Positions 6,866 to 7,396 of a DNA stretch of 7,396 nucleotides are shown here, in pieces (position 1 is the first letter of the stretch; each line of letters starts with the position of its first letter). Source of the DNA: Sutterella sp. (GTDB lineage Bacteria > Pseudomonadota > Gammaproteobacteria > Burkholderiales > Burkholderiaceae_F). The stretch is taken from NCBI GenBank assembly GCA_003488465.1, contig DNLN01000199.1, positions 1,144-8,539 of the forward strand. Reading direction: 5' to 3'. The position numbers were made by a program, and so were the translations under genes. Below the pieces are notes generated by a model that made no database searches, had not been told where the DNA came from, and saw only the letters and a list, made by a program, of their open reading frames with translations.

Positions 6866-7396
6866 TTAATCGGCCGCACTCGCTGCCGCAAGCAGCTCGA
6901 GAATCTCCTCCCGCCCGAGCCGGGAAGCCATGTCCGTTCCCTCGAGCAGCGCGTCGGCCATTGTTTTCTTGCTTGCGTGCAGACGCAGGATCTTCTCCTC
7001 GATCGTGCCCGCGGCGATGAGCCGGTAGATCGTCACCGGACGAGTCTGTCCAATGCGGTAGGCCCGGTCGGAGGCCTGGTCCTCAACCGCAGGATTCCAC
7101 CAGGGGTCAAGGTGTACGACATAGTCGGCACCGGTGAGGTTCAGGCCGGTTCCGCCGGCCTTCAGGCTGATCAGGAAAAGCGGTGTGCGGCCCTTGTTGA
7201 ACCGCTCGACCGACTCGAGCCGCTCGGCCGCTGGCGTTGCGCCGTCAAGATACTGATAGCCGATCCCCGCGCGATCCAATTCGGCGCGAATGAGCGCAAG
7301 GTGTGAGGTGAACTGGCTGAAGACGAGCGCTCGGTGCCCGGCCTGAATGAGATCGCCCGCGATGCGCATGAACACCTCGCTTTTCGTCGAGGCGTA
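6866..7396 (-). CDS. SNF2-family DEAD/DEAH-box helicase, C-terminal fragment
   Basis: This is the second RecA-like lobe of a SNF2/RapA-type ATP-dependent DNA translocase. The frame enters from the right edge, so the true start and the Walker A and DEAH motifs lie outside; a GTG at 7375 is only an internal codon. In the 176 visible residues: ALVFSQF (23-29, motif IV), YLDGATP (49-55), LISLKAGGTGLNLTGA (75-90, motif V), DPWWNP (97-102) and SDRAYRIGQ (109-117, motif VI with arginine-finger residues R111 and R114). The C-terminus is short and ends AAASAAD. It reads in the same direction as the ribosomal operon and ends 148 bases before rplK. Such bacterial proteins are often annotated as SNF2 helicases of unclear role, so no function beyond ATP-driven DNA translocation is claimed. 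The family call is firm; the specific member is unknown. Confidence 0.93.
   Translation of the reverse strand, partial: YASTKSEVFMRIAGDLIQAGHRALVFSQFTSHLALIRAELDRAGIGYQYLDGATPAAERLESVERFNKGRTPLFLISLKAGGTGLNLTGADYVVHLDPWWNPAVEDQASDRAYRIGQTRPVTIYRLIAAGTIEEKILRLHASKKTMADALLEGTDMASRLGREEILELLAAASAAD

Overview
The window is a piece of the core genome of a GC-rich Gram-negative bacterium. It holds most of the classical rplK-rplA-rplJ-rplL-rpoB operon, all on the minus strand, so transcription runs from right to left. RpoB has the proteobacterial rifampicin-region sequence with the Thr usual in betaproteobacteria (MDQTNPLSE). Together with the L1, L10, L11 and L7/L12 sequences this suggests a betaproteobacterium, probably Burkholderiales and possibly a Sutterella-like lineage; the family-level guess is weak.

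Layout in transcription order (right to left): the C-terminal 176 residues of a SNF2-family helicase (6866-7396, its start lies outside the window); a 148-base spacer with a good promoter and an RNA element resembling the L1-binding site of 23S rRNA; rplK (L11); rplA (L1), one base after rplK; a 383-base leader full of inverted repeats, where L10(L12)4 autoregulation is expected; rplJ (L10); a 48-base, almost G-free spacer; rplL (L7/L12); a 320-base spacer with an intrinsic terminator acting as an attenuator and a long hairpin resembling an RNase III processing site; and rpoB, cut by the left edge after 1311 codons.

The genes build the ribosomal L1 stalk, the GTPase-activating stalk (L11, L10, L7/L12) and the RNA polymerase beta subunit. 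The non-coding parts fit the control logic known from E. coli: L1 represses rplKA, L10(L12)4 represses rplJL, rplL is translated more strongly than rplJ, and only part of the transcripts continue into rpoB. Several hairpins contain G.U pairs that exist only on the minus-strand RNA, which supports their acting as mRNA structures.

I see no mobile element, CRISPR array, tRNA, rRNA or clearly novel protein system. The most unusual points are a SNF2 helicase where nusG usually lies, and the dense RNA architecture of the three long spacers. The long plus-strand open frame across rpoB is an antisense shadow.
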